Assembly (NCBI GenBank): GCA_028710895.1
Contig: JAQTTH010000001.1
Span: 217,776 to 281,775, forward strand
DNA length: 64,000 nt
DNA from: Paludibacter sp.
GTDB lineage: Bacteria; Bacteroidota; Bacteroidia; Bacteroidales; Paludibacteraceae
Direction: 5' to 3'
Shown here: positions 1-8,205 of the stretch, piece by piece
How positions within the stretch are numbered: position 1 is the first letter of the stretch
Layout: every line of letters starts with the position of its first letter
Made by a program: the position numbers and the translations under genes
The notes under the pieces: model-generated
What the model was told of the DNA's origin: nothing
Databases searched by the model: none
The model's input: only the letters and a program-made list of their open reading frames with translations

Positions 1-1
1 C

Positions 2-844
2 ACTAAAAAGATTGAACAGTTTAAAGCGCACCGGCCTGCAATCATGTTTAAACTGGACAATACTGTACAATATTTATATTACGATGACTCTTTGTTCCTC
101 AAGCAATTATATTATTTCCCATACATTCAGCTAGGCGTAATTATCATTTTTCTGTTGGTGGCATTTTTTGCATTTTCAGGCACCAAAAAGGCTGAACAAA
201 ATCAGGTTTGGGTTGGACTATCGAAAGAAACAGCTCACCAACTAGGCACTCCAATTTCTTCATTATTAGCCTGGGTTGATTTACTCAAAATGAGGCATCA
301 GGACGATAACCTTATCGGAGAAATGGAAAAAGACGTAAACCGACTCGGAATCATTGCTGAACGGTTTTCCAAAATTGGATCGAAACCTGATTTGCAATTA
401 GTTAATCTGAATGAAACGCTTCAGAATGCAGTTCAATACATGAGTAATCGTACATCTCAAAAAGTGCTGATTCAGTGCCATTTCCCTCATGGAGAAGCTG
501 TATTTATCAAATTGAATGTACCACTTTTTGAATGGGTTATCGAAAATCTGTGCAAAAATGCAATTGATGCTATGGATGGTGTTGGGAGTATTGATATCTC
601 AGTATTTGCAAAAAACGATGAAATTGTAATCGATGTAAAAGATACAGGAAAAGGAATTGAAAAAGGCAAATTCAAAGTTGTATTTACACCCGGATTCACA
701 ACAAAGAAAAGAGGCTGGGGGCTTGGTCTTTCGCTTGCTAAACGCATTATCGAGGAATATCACGGTGGAAAAATATTCGTAAAACAATCCGAAATTAACG
801 TCGGAACCGTATTTCGTATTATTTTAAGGGAAATTCCGACATAA
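2..844 (+). CDS. Sensor histidine kinase, 3' part (5' end outside window)
   Basis: This is the C-terminal part of a membrane sensor histidine kinase that would autophosphorylate on His and pass the phosphate to a response regulator not seen here. The frame is open to the left edge, so the gene starts outside the window; the ATG at 44 is probably internal. A membrane segment (YIQLGVIIIFLLVAFFAFSG) is followed by the H-box (ETAHQLGTPISSL), an N-box (ENLCKNAIDAM), G1 (DTGKGI) and G2 (GWGLGLSLAKRI), all in the usual order. The H-box form HQLGTP is common in Bacteroidota kinases. The missing N-terminus is presumably a periplasmic sensor. No signal can be inferred. Confidence 0.85.
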   Translation, partial: TKKIEQFKAHRPAIMFKLDNTVQYLYYDDSLFLKQLYYFPYIQLGVIIIFLLVAFFAFSGTKKAEQNQVWVGLSKETAHQLGTPISSLLAWVDLLKMRHQDDNLIGEMEKDVNRLGIIAERFSKIGSKPDLQLVNLNETLQNAVQYMSNRTSQKVLIQCHFPHGEAVFIKLNVPLFEWVIENLCKNAIDAMDGVGSIDISVFAKNDEIVIDVKDTGKGIEKGKFKVVFTPGFTTKKRGWGLGLSLAKRIIEEYHGGKIFVKQSEINVGTVFRIILREIPT

Positions 845-977
845 AAAGGTTATAGAGCAACTCAATAATTGCATTCTAAATCAATATTATTAGTTGATAT
901 ACTGAACTTTAATACTTAAATTCGAATAAATTACGCAAAATAGAAAAGAAACTATTTTATAATAGAACATATTTTTG

Positions 978-985
978 TACCTTTG
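978..985 (+). promoter_or_regulatory. Bacteroidota -7 box for yceD-rpmF
   Basis: TACCTTTG matches the TAnnTTTG -7 consensus of the primary sigma factor of Bacteroidota and lies 25 bases before the yceD start. No good TTG -33 element is visible 19 bases upstream. Confidence 0.6.
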
Positions 986-1010
986 CGCGGTTTTAAATGT
1001 CAAGTGAATA

Positions 1011-1586
1011 ATGTCAAAATTTGAGCTGTATAATATAGTATTAAAGGATTTAGATACTGAAACACGCACGTTTGAGTTCGACTTAGACGAAGTGTATTTC
1101 AAGAAAATTGATAGTCCGGAAGTACAAAAAGGAGATGTGAAAGCTAAGGTAAGCGTTCAAAAGAAGTTGAGTACGTTTGAGTTACAGTTTACATTAGAAG
1201 GATCTGTAATCATTCCTTGCGATCGTTGCCTAGATGATATGGTGCAACCTATTCACTACAAAGAAAAACTGCAGGTAAAATTTGGCGACAAATTTGCTGA
1301 AGAAGACGAAATTGTGATTATCCCCGAATCGGATGGAGCAATTAATATAGCCTGGTTTTTGTACGAATTTATCGTTTTAAACATTCCGATAAAACATGTT
1401 CACCCTACAGGGGAATGTAACAAAACGATGGTTACTAAACTTAAAAGACACATTACACGTCAGAAAGATGACGATGACGATGATACTTCGTCAATCGAAA
1501 TAGATGATGATGACGATTTTTCAACAGACGAAATACAGACAGACCCGCGATGGGACGGTTTGCAAAATATAACAGAAAACAATTAA
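1011..1586 (+). CDS. yceD: YceD/DUF177 family protein (large-subunit rRNA accumulation)
   Basis: This 191-residue protein belongs to the DUF177/YceD family, whose members affect 23S rRNA accumulation and are nearly always encoded just before rpmF, as here (12-bp gap). The body contains the conserved CDRCLDD segment near residue 70. The last 40 residues form an unusually acidic tail with two Asp runs (around residues 148-170), a low-complexity feature seen in Bacteroidota versions. The start is the first ATG after the -7 box. The family call rests on the sequence pattern plus the rpmF linkage; the molecular role is family knowledge, not visible in the sequence. Confidence 0.85.
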   Translation: MSKFELYNIVLKDLDTETRTFEFDLDEVYFKKIDSPEVQKGDVKAKVSVQKKLSTFELQFTLEGSVIIPCDRCLDDMVQPIHYKEKLQVKFGDKFAEEDEIVIIPESDGAINIAWFLYEFIVLNIPIKHVHPTGECNKTMVTKLKRHITRQKDDDDDDTSSIEIDDDDDFSTDEIQTDPRWDGLQNITENN

Positions 1587-1598
1587 ATAACAACTAAG

Positions 1599-1784
1599 AT
1601 GGCACATCCTAAGAGAAAAATTTCGAAACAAAGAGCAAGAACAAGAAGAACTCATTATAAAGCAGTAGCTCCAACATTGGCAACTTGCTCAAATTGCGGT
1701 GCAGCTCATATCTACCATACTGTTTGCGGCGAATGTGGCTATTACAGAGGTAAATTAGCTATCGAAAAATTGGCAACTGTTTAA
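1599..1784 (+). CDS. rpmF: 50S ribosomal protein L32
   Basis: This 61-residue protein is ribosomal protein L32, a small component of the 50S subunit. The N-terminus MAHPKRKISKQRARTRR is typical of the family. A zinc ribbon is present: CSNCG near residue 30 and CGECG near residue 44 supply four cysteines. It lies 12 bp after yceD and is probably cotranscribed with it. The hairpin at 1829-1854 may end most of this transcript before fabH. Confidence 0.97.
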   Translation: MAHPKRKISKQRARTRRTHYKAVAPTLATCSNCGAAHIYHTVCGECGYYRGKLAIEKLATV

Positions 1785-1828
1785 TTCAAACAGCCACTTG
1801 CTAAAAAATAGATTATAAATATAAAGTT

Positions 1829-1854
1829 AAGCTCTAAACAACCATTTAGGGCTT
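1829..1854 (+). terminator. Possible terminator or attenuator between rpmF and fabH
   Basis: AAGCTCTAAA at 1829-1838 pairs with TTTAGGGCTT at 1845-1854 (one G:U) around a 6-nt loop, followed by GATTTTTA. It is weak as a terminator and may allow read-through to fabH. Confidence 0.5.
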
Positions 1855-1881
1855 GATTTTTATGTACTTAATATAACACTT

Positions 1882-2880
1882 ATGTCTAAAATTAATGCTG
1901 TTATTACAGGTATTGGAGGATACGTTCCTGAATATATTCTGAATAACCAAGAACTTAGCACCATGATGGATACGAACGACGAGTGGATAACCACCCGCGT
2001 TGGAATCAAGGAACGCCGTATTTTGAAAGAACCAAATACAGGTACTTCCTTTCTGGCTGCTAAAGCGATTGAAGATTTATTTTCAAAAACCGGAACAAAA
2101 CCTGAAGAGATTGATTTGGTAATTTGCGGAACAACTACTCCTGACCATATTTATCCATCTTGTGCTTCTATGGCTGCCGATAAAGTTGGTATAAAAAATG
2201 CCTTAGCTTTCGACCTTCAAGCAGCATGTTCGGGTTTTATTGTTGCACTTTCAACTGCAACGAGCTTTATTGAATCCGGAAAATACAAAAAGGTATTGGT
2301 TATGGGAGCTGAAAAAATGTCTTCGATAACTGATTATACCGACCGTACAACGGCGCCACTATTTGGTGACGGCGCAGCCGTGGTATTATTGGAACCAACA
2401 ACCGAGGATTATGGAGTTGTTGATTCATTAATTTACACCGATGGCGTTGGTATGAAACATTTACATATCAAAGCAGGAGGTTCTGCTATACCTACTTCGA
2501 AAGAAACTGTTGAGCAAGGACTGCAATATACTTACCAGGAAGGTACAAACGTATACAAATACGCTGTAACCAATATGGCTGAAGTATCGGCTGATATTAT
2601 GGAGAAAAACGGACTTAGCAACGAGGATGTTGCATGGTTAGTTCCTCATCAGGCAAACCTGCGCATCATTGATGCAGTTGTTAACCGTACAAAAGTTGAT
2701 TACGATAAAGTAGTTATCAATATCGACCATTTCGGAAACACTTCTGCTGCCAGTATTCCACTCGGTATGTGGGAATGGGAAAAGAAATTCAAAAAAGGCG
2801 ATAACATTATTCTGACTGCTTTCGGAGCAGGGTTTACATGGGGAGCTGTTTATTTGAAATGGGCTTACGACACCAAGTAG
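1882..2880 (+). CDS. fabH: 3-oxoacyl-ACP synthase III (KAS III, FabH)
   Basis: FabH condenses acetyl-CoA (or a branched acyl-CoA) with malonyl-ACP to start fatty-acid synthesis in the cytoplasm. At 332 residues it has normal length. The Cys-His-Asn catalytic triad is visible: Cys116 in AACSGF, His256 in VPHQANLRI and Asn286 in FGNTSAAS. The C-terminal glycine-rich FGAGFTWGA motif is present. It follows rpmF by 97 bp. The common bacterial order is yceD-rpmF-plsX-fabH, and plsX is missing here. A strong terminator follows the stop codon. Confidence 0.96.
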   Translation: MSKINAVITGIGGYVPEYILNNQELSTMMDTNDEWITTRVGIKERRILKEPNTGTSFLAAKAIEDLFSKTGTKPEEIDLVICGTTTPDHIYPSCASMAADKVGIKNALAFDLQAACSGFIVALSTATSFIESGKYKKVLVMGAEKMSSITDYTDRTTAPLFGDGAAVVLLEPTTEDYGVVDSLIYTDGVGMKHLHIKAGGSAIPTSKETVEQGLQYTYQEGTNVYKYAVTNMAEVSADIMEKNGLSNEDVAWLVPHQANLRIIDAVVNRTKVDYDKVVINIDHFGNTSAASIPLGMWEWEKKFKKGDNIILTAFGAGFTWGAVYLKWAYDTK

Positions 2881-2894
2881 AGATATTCTCAAAT

Positions 2895-2933
2895 AAAAAA
2901 ACTGCCGAACTAAATTAGTTCGGCAGTTTTTTT
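2895..2933. terminator. Strong, probably bidirectional terminator
   Basis: AAAAAACTGCCGAACTA at 2895-2911 pairs with its complement at 2917-2933, flanked by A and T runs. It lies between convergent fabH and the methyltransferase gene, so it can serve both strands. Confidence 0.88.
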
Positions 2934-2944
2934 ATTTGTTTTCG

Positions 2945-3658
2945 TTATTTTGTATTCTGCAATCGCTCATTCGCAATTGCACAAAACTCTTCACTCAACT
3001 CAAATCCGACATAGTTACGTTTCAACATTTTAGCAGCCACGGCAGTACTTCCTGAACCCATAAACGGATCGAGAATTAAATCGCCCGGATTCGTGCTTAT
3101 TTCGATAAATGGCAGGCAAACTTTGAGTGGTTTTTGAGTTTTATGTTTGGTGCGTTCTTTTCCCATGCATATGGGTGCTTGTATGAAATTGTGCATATCA
3201 TTCACAGGTTTGTGATTCCAGGTTTTTGGAGTTCCTTTGGAAAAATGCACAAGCATTTCCATACTGTTTGCATACATTTTACGGGTATAGATGGCCGGAA
3301 AAGGATTTGTTTTATGCCAATGTATGACTTTCCGAAACTGAAAGCCAACCCGTTCAACCATCCGGTTCAGATACGAAACAAAATCGTCGCCACACCACAA
3401 ATAACCGGCAGCACCGGGCTTACAAACCCGAAAACATTCAATCAAAACTTCTTCCAAAAATTGCAAATAATGCTCTTCCGAATCGAACCCATCAAACTCA
3501 AATTCGGTTACAACGTCTTTGTGATTTTTCAAACCCTGCACATTTTGAGCCCGATACTGATAATAAGGCGGATCGGTAAATAACAAATCAACAGACTCAT
3601 CCGGCAAAAGTTTTAAACCTTCGAGACACGATTGATGATATATTTTGTTGATTTCCAT
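2945..3658 (-). CDS. Beta-class DNA (adenine-N6 or cytosine-N4) methyltransferase, orphan
   Basis: This 237-residue enzyme would transfer a methyl group from SAM to an exocyclic amino group in DNA. The catalytic motif IV DPPY (residues 29-32) precedes the SAM-binding motif I DPFMGSGST (from residue 197), the circular order that defines beta-class enzymes. The phrase KTQKP shortly before motif I is also typical. No restriction endonuclease gene is adjacent: the neighbours are fabH and meaB, so this looks like an orphan regulator-type enzyme or a phage-derived one. The target sequence cannot be read from the protein. Confidence 0.9.
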   Translation of the reverse strand: MEINKIYHQSCLEGLKLLPDESVDLLFTDPPYYQYRAQNVQGLKNHKDVVTEFEFDGFDSEEHYLQFLEEVLIECFRVCKPGAAGYLWCGDDFVSYLNRMVERVGFQFRKVIHWHKTNPFPAIYTRKMYANSMEMLVHFSKGTPKTWNHKPVNDMHNFIQAPICMGKERTKHKTQKPLKVCLPFIEISTNPGDLILDPFMGSGSTAVAAKMLKRNYVGFELSEEFCAIANERLQNTK

Positions 3659-3676
3659 AAGTGATTAAGGCAGCAG

Positions 3677-3711
3677 TATGAATTATGAATTATGAATTAT
3701 GAATTATGAAT
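3677..3711. repeat. Five tandem copies of the heptamer TATGAAT
   Basis: Five perfect 7-bp units run from 3677 to 3711 and touch the last base of the meaB stop codon. Related AATTCATAATT or AATTTATAATT words occur in other gaps (8904-8935, 56147-56175, 56281-56301). The unit length suggests replication slippage. Confidence 0.9.
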
Positions 3712-4820
3712 TAGCCTTTCATTCCTCCAAAATACTTATCCAGTAGATTTTTAGCAGCAATAAAAGAACTTAACTCGTTTGATAATACTTTTGTTTCACT
3801 TTCCGCCAATAAATTTTCAATTTCGGGATTGTGATAAAAATTTGCTTTCAACTGTTCGTTTATAGTTTCGTACATCCAGTATTTCGACTGTGCATTCCGC
3901 TTTACGTCAAAGAAGTTTGATTCCTTTACAAAGCCGACATAACGTTCCACCATATCCCAAACATCGGAGATACCGATATTTTCGATGGAAGAACAAGTCA
4001 ACGCTTCAGGCGACCAACCCGATTCGTGTGGTGGAAACAGATGCAATGCATTTTGATATTGCGCTTTGGCTACTTTTGCCTTATCTACGTTCGACCCATC
4101 ACATTTATTTATGGCAATACCATCAGCCATCTCCATAATACCCCGTTTGATTCCCTGCAATTCGTCGCCGGCGCCGGCCAACTGAATCAGCAAAAAGAAA
4201 TCGACCATGGAATGCACTGAAGTTTCGGATTGCCCCACTCCTACCGTTTCCACAAAAATGGTATCGAAGCCGGCAGCTTCACACAGCACAATACTTTCGC
4301 GGGTTTTGCGGGCAACTCCTCCAAGCGAACCAGCCGACGGTGAAGGGCGTATAAATGCATTCTTAGCTACCGAAAGTTCTTCCATACGGGTTTTATCACC
4401 CAAAATGCTTCCTTTCGAACGTTCGCTGCTTGGATCAATAGCCAATACGGCAAGTTTACGTCCACCACGCACCAAATGCATCCCAAGGGATTCGATAAAC
4501 GTACTTTTTCCGGCACCGGGCACACCTGTAATTCCCAACCGTATCGATTTACCGGCATAAGGCAAACATTTCTCAATCACTTCCTGAGCTATGATTTGAT
4601 GATCAGTTCGGGAACTTTCGACGAGGGTGACTGCCTGACTTAACATAGAGATATCGCCTGCAATAATTCCGGCTACAAACTCCGAAGCACTATAATTCTT
4701 TCGCTTGTGGGAAGGCTGTCTGTAAGGATTCACTGTAGGTGCATTTTCAACACCCTGATTTACTGAAAGTCCTTTGTAAGCAGGGTCATTTTCCGGATGG
4801 TTATTGTGGCTGTGATGCAT
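3711..4820 (-). CDS. meaB: Methylmalonyl-CoA mutase-associated GTPase MeaB
   Basis: MeaB is a G3E-family GTPase that gates cobalamin loading and protects methylmalonyl-CoA mutase, an enzyme of propionate and succinate metabolism. The P-loop GVPGAGKS (about residues 99-106), the AIDPSSERSKGSILGD segment, ETVGVGQSE and the NKCDG base-recognition motif are all visible. I chose the ATG at 4820 (369 aa). An in-frame TTG at 4850 lies inside the terminator hairpin of the upstream DUF1573 gene and is unlikely to be used. The mutase genes are not in this window. The first 40 residues are His/Asn/Pro-rich and not conserved in the family. Confidence 0.93.
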   Translation of the reverse strand: MHHSHNNHPENDPAYKGLSVNQGVENAPTVNPYRQPSHKRKNYSASEFVAGIIAGDISMLSQAVTLVESSRTDHQIIAQEVIEKCLPYAGKSIRLGITGVPGAGKSTFIESLGMHLVRGGRKLAVLAIDPSSERSKGSILGDKTRMEELSVAKNAFIRPSPSAGSLGGVARKTRESIVLCEAAGFDTIFVETVGVGQSETSVHSMVDFFLLIQLAGAGDELQGIKRGIMEMADGIAINKCDGSNVDKAKVAKAQYQNALHLFPPHESGWSPEALTCSSIENIGISDVWDMVERYVGFVKESNFFDVKRNAQSKYWMYETINEQLKANFYHNPEIENLLAESETKVLSNELSSFIAAKNLLDKYFGGMKG

Positions 4821-4843
4821 AAAGGCGTTTTTAAAGACTATAA

Positions 4844-4874
4844 GAGCCAAGATCTTCAGTAAATATCTTGGCTC
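4844..4874 (-). terminator. Terminator hairpin after the DUF1573 gene
   Basis: A perfect 10-bp stem (4844-4853 with 4865-4874, core GAGCCAAGAT) lies between the DUF1573 stop and the meaB start on the minus strand, followed by a loose T-rich stretch. It separates the two transcription units. Confidence 0.7.
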
Positions 4875-4900
4875 CTGCAGAAACTATTTCTTGTTTGTTT

Positions 4901-5986
4901 TTATTTTTGAACTTTCCAAACCAGCGTTAAAAGAATAAAAGAATTGTCCGGGTCGTTCGTTTGAACTGTAATCGATTTTTTATAGTCACCTTCTGTCAAT
5001 GTTTTAGAGTTCAGGTCAACCATAAGATTACCTGCTTTTCCACCTACAACCGACAGCTTAACAGGGTGAACAAATAATTCTTTGTTATTATTGATAACAC
5101 GGCGTACTTCCAATGTGCTTTGTCCTTTGTTGTTCAACTGAAATTTAGTTGTACGTTTGGTACCTGCTTTTACAACACCCAGATTTACAATGCGGGCCGG
5201 TGTTTCAAGAATTGGAGCTTTGCGTTTTTGTTCCAATGTCATTTTGCTGAAATCCTCAACAACGTTAGCCACAACTGTGAGTTTATTTTCTTCAGAAATT
5301 TTCTTTTGTCCGTTTATATTCAAAAATATATCATCAGATATTGGACCCCATTGAGTCGAAGCCTTCGAATTAAATGTAAAAGTAGCTTTACCTATTTCGT
5401 TTGGTTTCAATACTTCAGGAGCTACAACCACAGTGATATAAGGAGGTGAATTTTCAATTGTTGGTCTCACAGGAGCATTTGAGATATTCTGAATTTCCAA
5501 TACACGGGTCTGAACTTTTCCTTTTTCAACATTATTCATTTGAATAATTTTCATCTTTACTCCTACTCCGCCCATATTGATTGGGAATGCATTATTGTCG
5601 GCACCTCCTGCTTTTGGAATAACTTCTCCCTTGATTGTCAACAAAGTTTGTTCTTCAGAAGCATTACTATAAACGGTAATTGTTTTTGTAAATGGACCAG
5701 GACGGCCAGAAGGATTATAAGTAACAGTGATAGATCCTTTTTTACCCGGTTCGATTGGTTCTTTAGTCCAGGTTGGAGTTGTACAACCACACGAAGCCTG
5801 AACACGACTTACAACCAAAGGTGAAGCACCGGCATTTTTAAAATCAAATACATAGGTTACCTTACCATCTTCTTCGTTTACTTTACCAAAATCATGGGCC
5901 GTTTTTTCGTAAGTAATAACGGGTTTTTGCGACATTGCCAACAAAGTAAATGTCAAACAAACGAGCAATAGACTATACTTTTTCAT
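4901..5986 (-). CDS. Exported DUF1573 domain protein
   Basis: This is a 361-residue exported protein of unknown function. A signal peptide (MKKYSLLLVCLTFTLLAMSQ) is followed by a DUF1573 domain with the typical HDFGKV start (about residue 32) and the CGCTTP motif (about residue 67). The rest is beta-rich and appears to contain two or more further Ig/ASH-like units with weaker similarity. DUF1573 proteins are abundant in Bacteroidota and probably sit in the periplasm or at the cell surface. A -7 box lies upstream at 6043-6050 and a hairpin terminator downstream, so it is likely monocistronic. Confidence 0.9.
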   Translation of the reverse strand: MKKYSLLLVCLTFTLLAMSQKPVITYEKTAHDFGKVNEEDGKVTYVFDFKNAGASPLVVSRVQASCGCTTPTWTKEPIEPGKKGSITVTYNPSGRPGPFTKTITVYSNASEEQTLLTIKGEVIPKAGGADNNAFPINMGGVGVKMKIIQMNNVEKGKVQTRVLEIQNISNAPVRPTIENSPPYITVVVAPEVLKPNEIGKATFTFNSKASTQWGPISDDIFLNINGQKKISEENKLTVVANVVEDFSKMTLEQKRKAPILETPARIVNLGVVKAGTKRTTKFQLNNKGQSTLEVRRVINNNKELFVHPVKLSVVGGKAGNLMVDLNSKTLTEGDYKKSITVQTNDPDNSFILLTLVWKVQK

Positions 5987-6042
5987 TCTATCTAATTAAT
6001 TTGTTAATTATAATTGTTTTTCTATATTAAATTTGAGACATG

Positions 6043-6050
6043 CAAAAGTA
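6043..6050 (-). promoter_or_regulatory. -7 box for the DUF1573 gene
   Basis: On the minus strand the bases read TACTTTTG, a full TAnnTTTG match, 57 bases before the start codon. No TTG is present at the ideal -33 spacing. Confidence 0.55.
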
Positions 6051-6220
6051 TAAAAAATGTCGTTCATTATTTCTGAAATATCAAAATATCTGTTTAAAAT
6101 TCGTTAAAGAACTTATTTGTTGTATAATTTTGGCCATTACCAAACAAAATGAGATAACCAATTACAGTTTTGAATGCAAATGACATTTTATTTACAATAT
6201 AATAAGAGTCAAAAAATCCT

Positions 6221-6228
6221 TACCTTTG
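6221..6228 (+). promoter_or_regulatory. -7 box for the M20 amidohydrolase gene
   Basis: TACCTTTG matches TAnnTTTG and lies 21 bases before the ATG at 6250. The -33 region is not a clear match. Confidence 0.55.
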
Positions 6229-6249
6229 TACGACAAATAGAAAAAACAG

Positions 6250-7434
6250 ATGAAAGCACATATACAAGAACTTACAGCAAAATATCAGTCATATACAATA
6301 GATTGCTATCGTCATCTTCATGCCCACCCCGAACTTTCTTTTCAGGAATTTGAGACTACCGCATTCATTCAAAAAGAGCTTAGTGCTATGGGAATTCCTT
6401 TCCGGGCCGGAATTGGTGGTAATGGTGTTTTGGGAAAAATTGAAGGTCGTAATCCAGGTAAGAAAGTAATTGCTTTGCGAGCCGACATGGATGCATTGCC
6501 CGTTTGCGAAGCGGTAGATATAGCCTGGAAATCGACAAATGAGAATGTGATGCACGCCTGCGGACACGATGCACACACAACCTGTCTGCTTGGTGCTGCT
6601 AAAATTTTGAACGAAATCAAAAACGATTTTGAAGGAACCATATTGCTTATTTTCCAACCGGGCGAAGAAAAAGCCCCCGGTGGAGCAAGACTTATGCTCG
6701 AAGATGGCCTGTTTGATGAGCTTGAACCGGAACTGATTCTTGGGCAACATGTGTCAGTAGATTACCCAACAGGCACGATGGGATTCTTATCTGGAATGAT
6801 AATGGCTTCGGCCGACGAGATTCATGTGAAAATCCACGGAAAAGGCGGACACGGTGCTTTGCCTCATTTATGTAACGACACTGTGCTGGCAGCAGCCCAA
6901 ACATTGGTGGCGTTGCAACAGGTTCGCAGTCGTCTTTGCCATCCACTTACTCCTATGGTGCTTACTTTCGGACGATTGGTGGCTAACGGAGCTCAAAACA
7001 TTATCCCAAGCGAGGTGCAACTGTCGGGTACCTTTCGAACTGTCGACGAGAAATGGCGTGCCGAAGCAAAGAATCATATCCGCCGAATTATTACCGAAAC
7101 CTGTGCAGCTTATGGTTGTACTGCTGACATTGAAATGCCAGATGGTTATCCGTGCGTAGTGAATGATGAAACAATTACAACTAAAGCACGTGATTTTGCC
7201 AGCGAATGGGTAGGCGAAGAAGCTATTCGTACGTTGGAAATGCGCATGACCTCAGAAGATTTCGGATTTTTTACACAGAAATACCCTTGCACTTTCTATC
7301 GTTTCGGTGTAAAAGGAGAGATAAATGCCAACACGGGAGGATTGCACAGTTCAACGTTTCAGATTGACGAAAAATCACTGCAAACCGGAATGGGTGGCAT
7401 GGCGTGGTTGGCGTGGAAGTTTATCACAGAATAA
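6250..7434 (+). CDS. M20D-family amidohydrolase (N-acyl-amino-acid or hippurate hydrolase type)
   Basis: This 394-residue cytoplasmic metalloenzyme should cleave an amide bond of an N-acylated amino acid or a related small substrate. Motifs are HAHPELSFQE near residue 22, RADMDALPV near 80, HACGHDAHT (His102, Cys104, His106) and FQPGEEKAPGGA near 137, which form the di-metal site of the M20D group. The length is normal. Homologues are variously called hippurate hydrolase, IAA-amino acid hydrolase or N-acyl-L-amino acid amidohydrolase; the sequence does not decide the substrate. It appears to be a single-gene unit. Confidence 0.92.
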   Translation: MKAHIQELTAKYQSYTIDCYRHLHAHPELSFQEFETTAFIQKELSAMGIPFRAGIGGNGVLGKIEGRNPGKKVIALRADMDALPVCEAVDIAWKSTNENVMHACGHDAHTTCLLGAAKILNEIKNDFEGTILLIFQPGEEKAPGGARLMLEDGLFDELEPELILGQHVSVDYPTGTMGFLSGMIMASADEIHVKIHGKGGHGALPHLCNDTVLAAAQTLVALQQVRSRLCHPLTPMVLTFGRLVANGAQNIIPSEVQLSGTFRTVDEKWRAEAKNHIRRIITETCAAYGCTADIEMPDGYPCVVNDETITTKARDFASEWVGEEAIRTLEMRMTSEDFGFFTQKYPCTFYRFGVKGEINANTGGLHSSTFQIDEKSLQTGMGGMAWLAWKFITE

Positions 7435-7437
7435 GTT

Positions 7438-7474
7438 GACCCCTATCCCAAAATGGGGGTTTAGGGGTTAAGGG
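7438..7474. repeat. G/C-run imperfect palindrome of the CCCCTA type
   Basis: A segment rich in CCCC and GGGG runs (CCCCTATCCCA then TGGGGGTTTAGGGG) fills the gap between two convergent genes. It resembles the repeat pair at 40207-40297 and may be a degenerate copy of that family or act as a terminator. Confidence 0.55.
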
Positions 7475-8006
7475 TATAATGATACACCTTATCATACAAT
7501 GTATCTTTAATCGTTTCGAATTGGGTTTCGGCAAACGCAGCATCATTACACATCAATTGCATAGGGATCAATAGGTCATCCTCCTCGTCGTAAGGTGGCT
7601 GAGCGTAATTCTGCGAAATCAGTGAGAATCCAAATTTTTCGTAGAAATGAATTCTTCTTGCAGCCACAGGGGTAGTCGGCAATTCCACCTCCAGAATAAT
7701 CGGTAACTTTGTTTGCGACATAAAAATCTCCATAGCCTCTGTGCCAATATGCTGCTCCCGCATGGCCGGAACTACAGCCACGTGTTCGATATAATAAAAG
7801 TTTTCGAATGTCCAGTAGTTGAATAACCCAACAAACTTATCGTTTTGCACCAATGCATGCGCGCAAAATCGCTTTTCGTAATCGAGTTCAAATTCAAGAC
7901 CCGCCCAACTTCTACGCTCTGCAGGCGGAAAAGTAAGTATATACAGATTGTACAAACTAGGAAAAAACGGACAGGTAACGCAATTAATGCAGTGGAAATT
8001 AAGCAT
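7461..8006 (-). CDS. GNAT-family N-acetyltransferase
   Basis: This 181-residue protein has a GNAT fold and would transfer an acetyl group from acetyl-CoA to an unknown amine. The IEHVAVVPAMREQHIGTEAM segment (about residues 73-92) contains the acetyl-CoA-binding loop, here QHIGT in place of the usual QRGIG form, and FYEKFGF near residue 126 is the usual beta5-helix signature. The first residues carry three Cys (CINCVTC), which is atypical. The substrate cannot be inferred. It is convergent with the M20 gene. Confidence 0.85.
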   Translation of the reverse strand: MLNFHCINCVTCPFFPSLYNLYILTFPPAERRSWAGLEFELDYEKRFCAHALVQNDKFVGLFNYWTFENFYYIEHVAVVPAMREQHIGTEAMEIFMSQTKLPIILEVELPTTPVAARRIHFYEKFGFSLISQNYAQPPYDEEDDLLIPMQLMCNDAAFAETQFETIKDTLYDKVYHYTLNP

Positions 8007-8117
8007 ATTTTCTGATTTTAGGAGAGGTTTGAAAATATCTTTAAGAAGCCTTTTTTAACCCAACAAAACCACAGTAAAAAAGTTCAGTTTAATCACTACT
8101 TTCTGTGACTATATGCA

Positions 8118-8147
8118 TTGAAAAGCGGCAAAAAAAGAGTACTTTTG
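8118..8147 (+). promoter_or_regulatory. Complete Bacteroidota promoter for the IscU-like/GGGtGRT operon
   Basis: TTG at 8118-8120 and TACTTTTG at 8140-8147 are separated by exactly 19 bases, the best match in the window to TTG-N19-TAnnTTTG. The 5' leader would be about 55 nt. Confidence 0.82.
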
Positions 8148-8205
8148 TGCTCGAAATCGAGAATATTATTATCAAACTATTTTATATTAACTAAATAACA
8201 AGAGT

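Noticed and set aside
3134..3583. A 149-codon plus-strand frame opposite the methyltransferase
   Set aside because: It is a shadow frame; the minus-strand gene has clear DPPY and SAM motifs.
4821..4850. Upstream TTG start for meaB
   Set aside because: The TTG falls inside the terminator stem of the previous gene, and the ATG at 4820 gives a normal protein.
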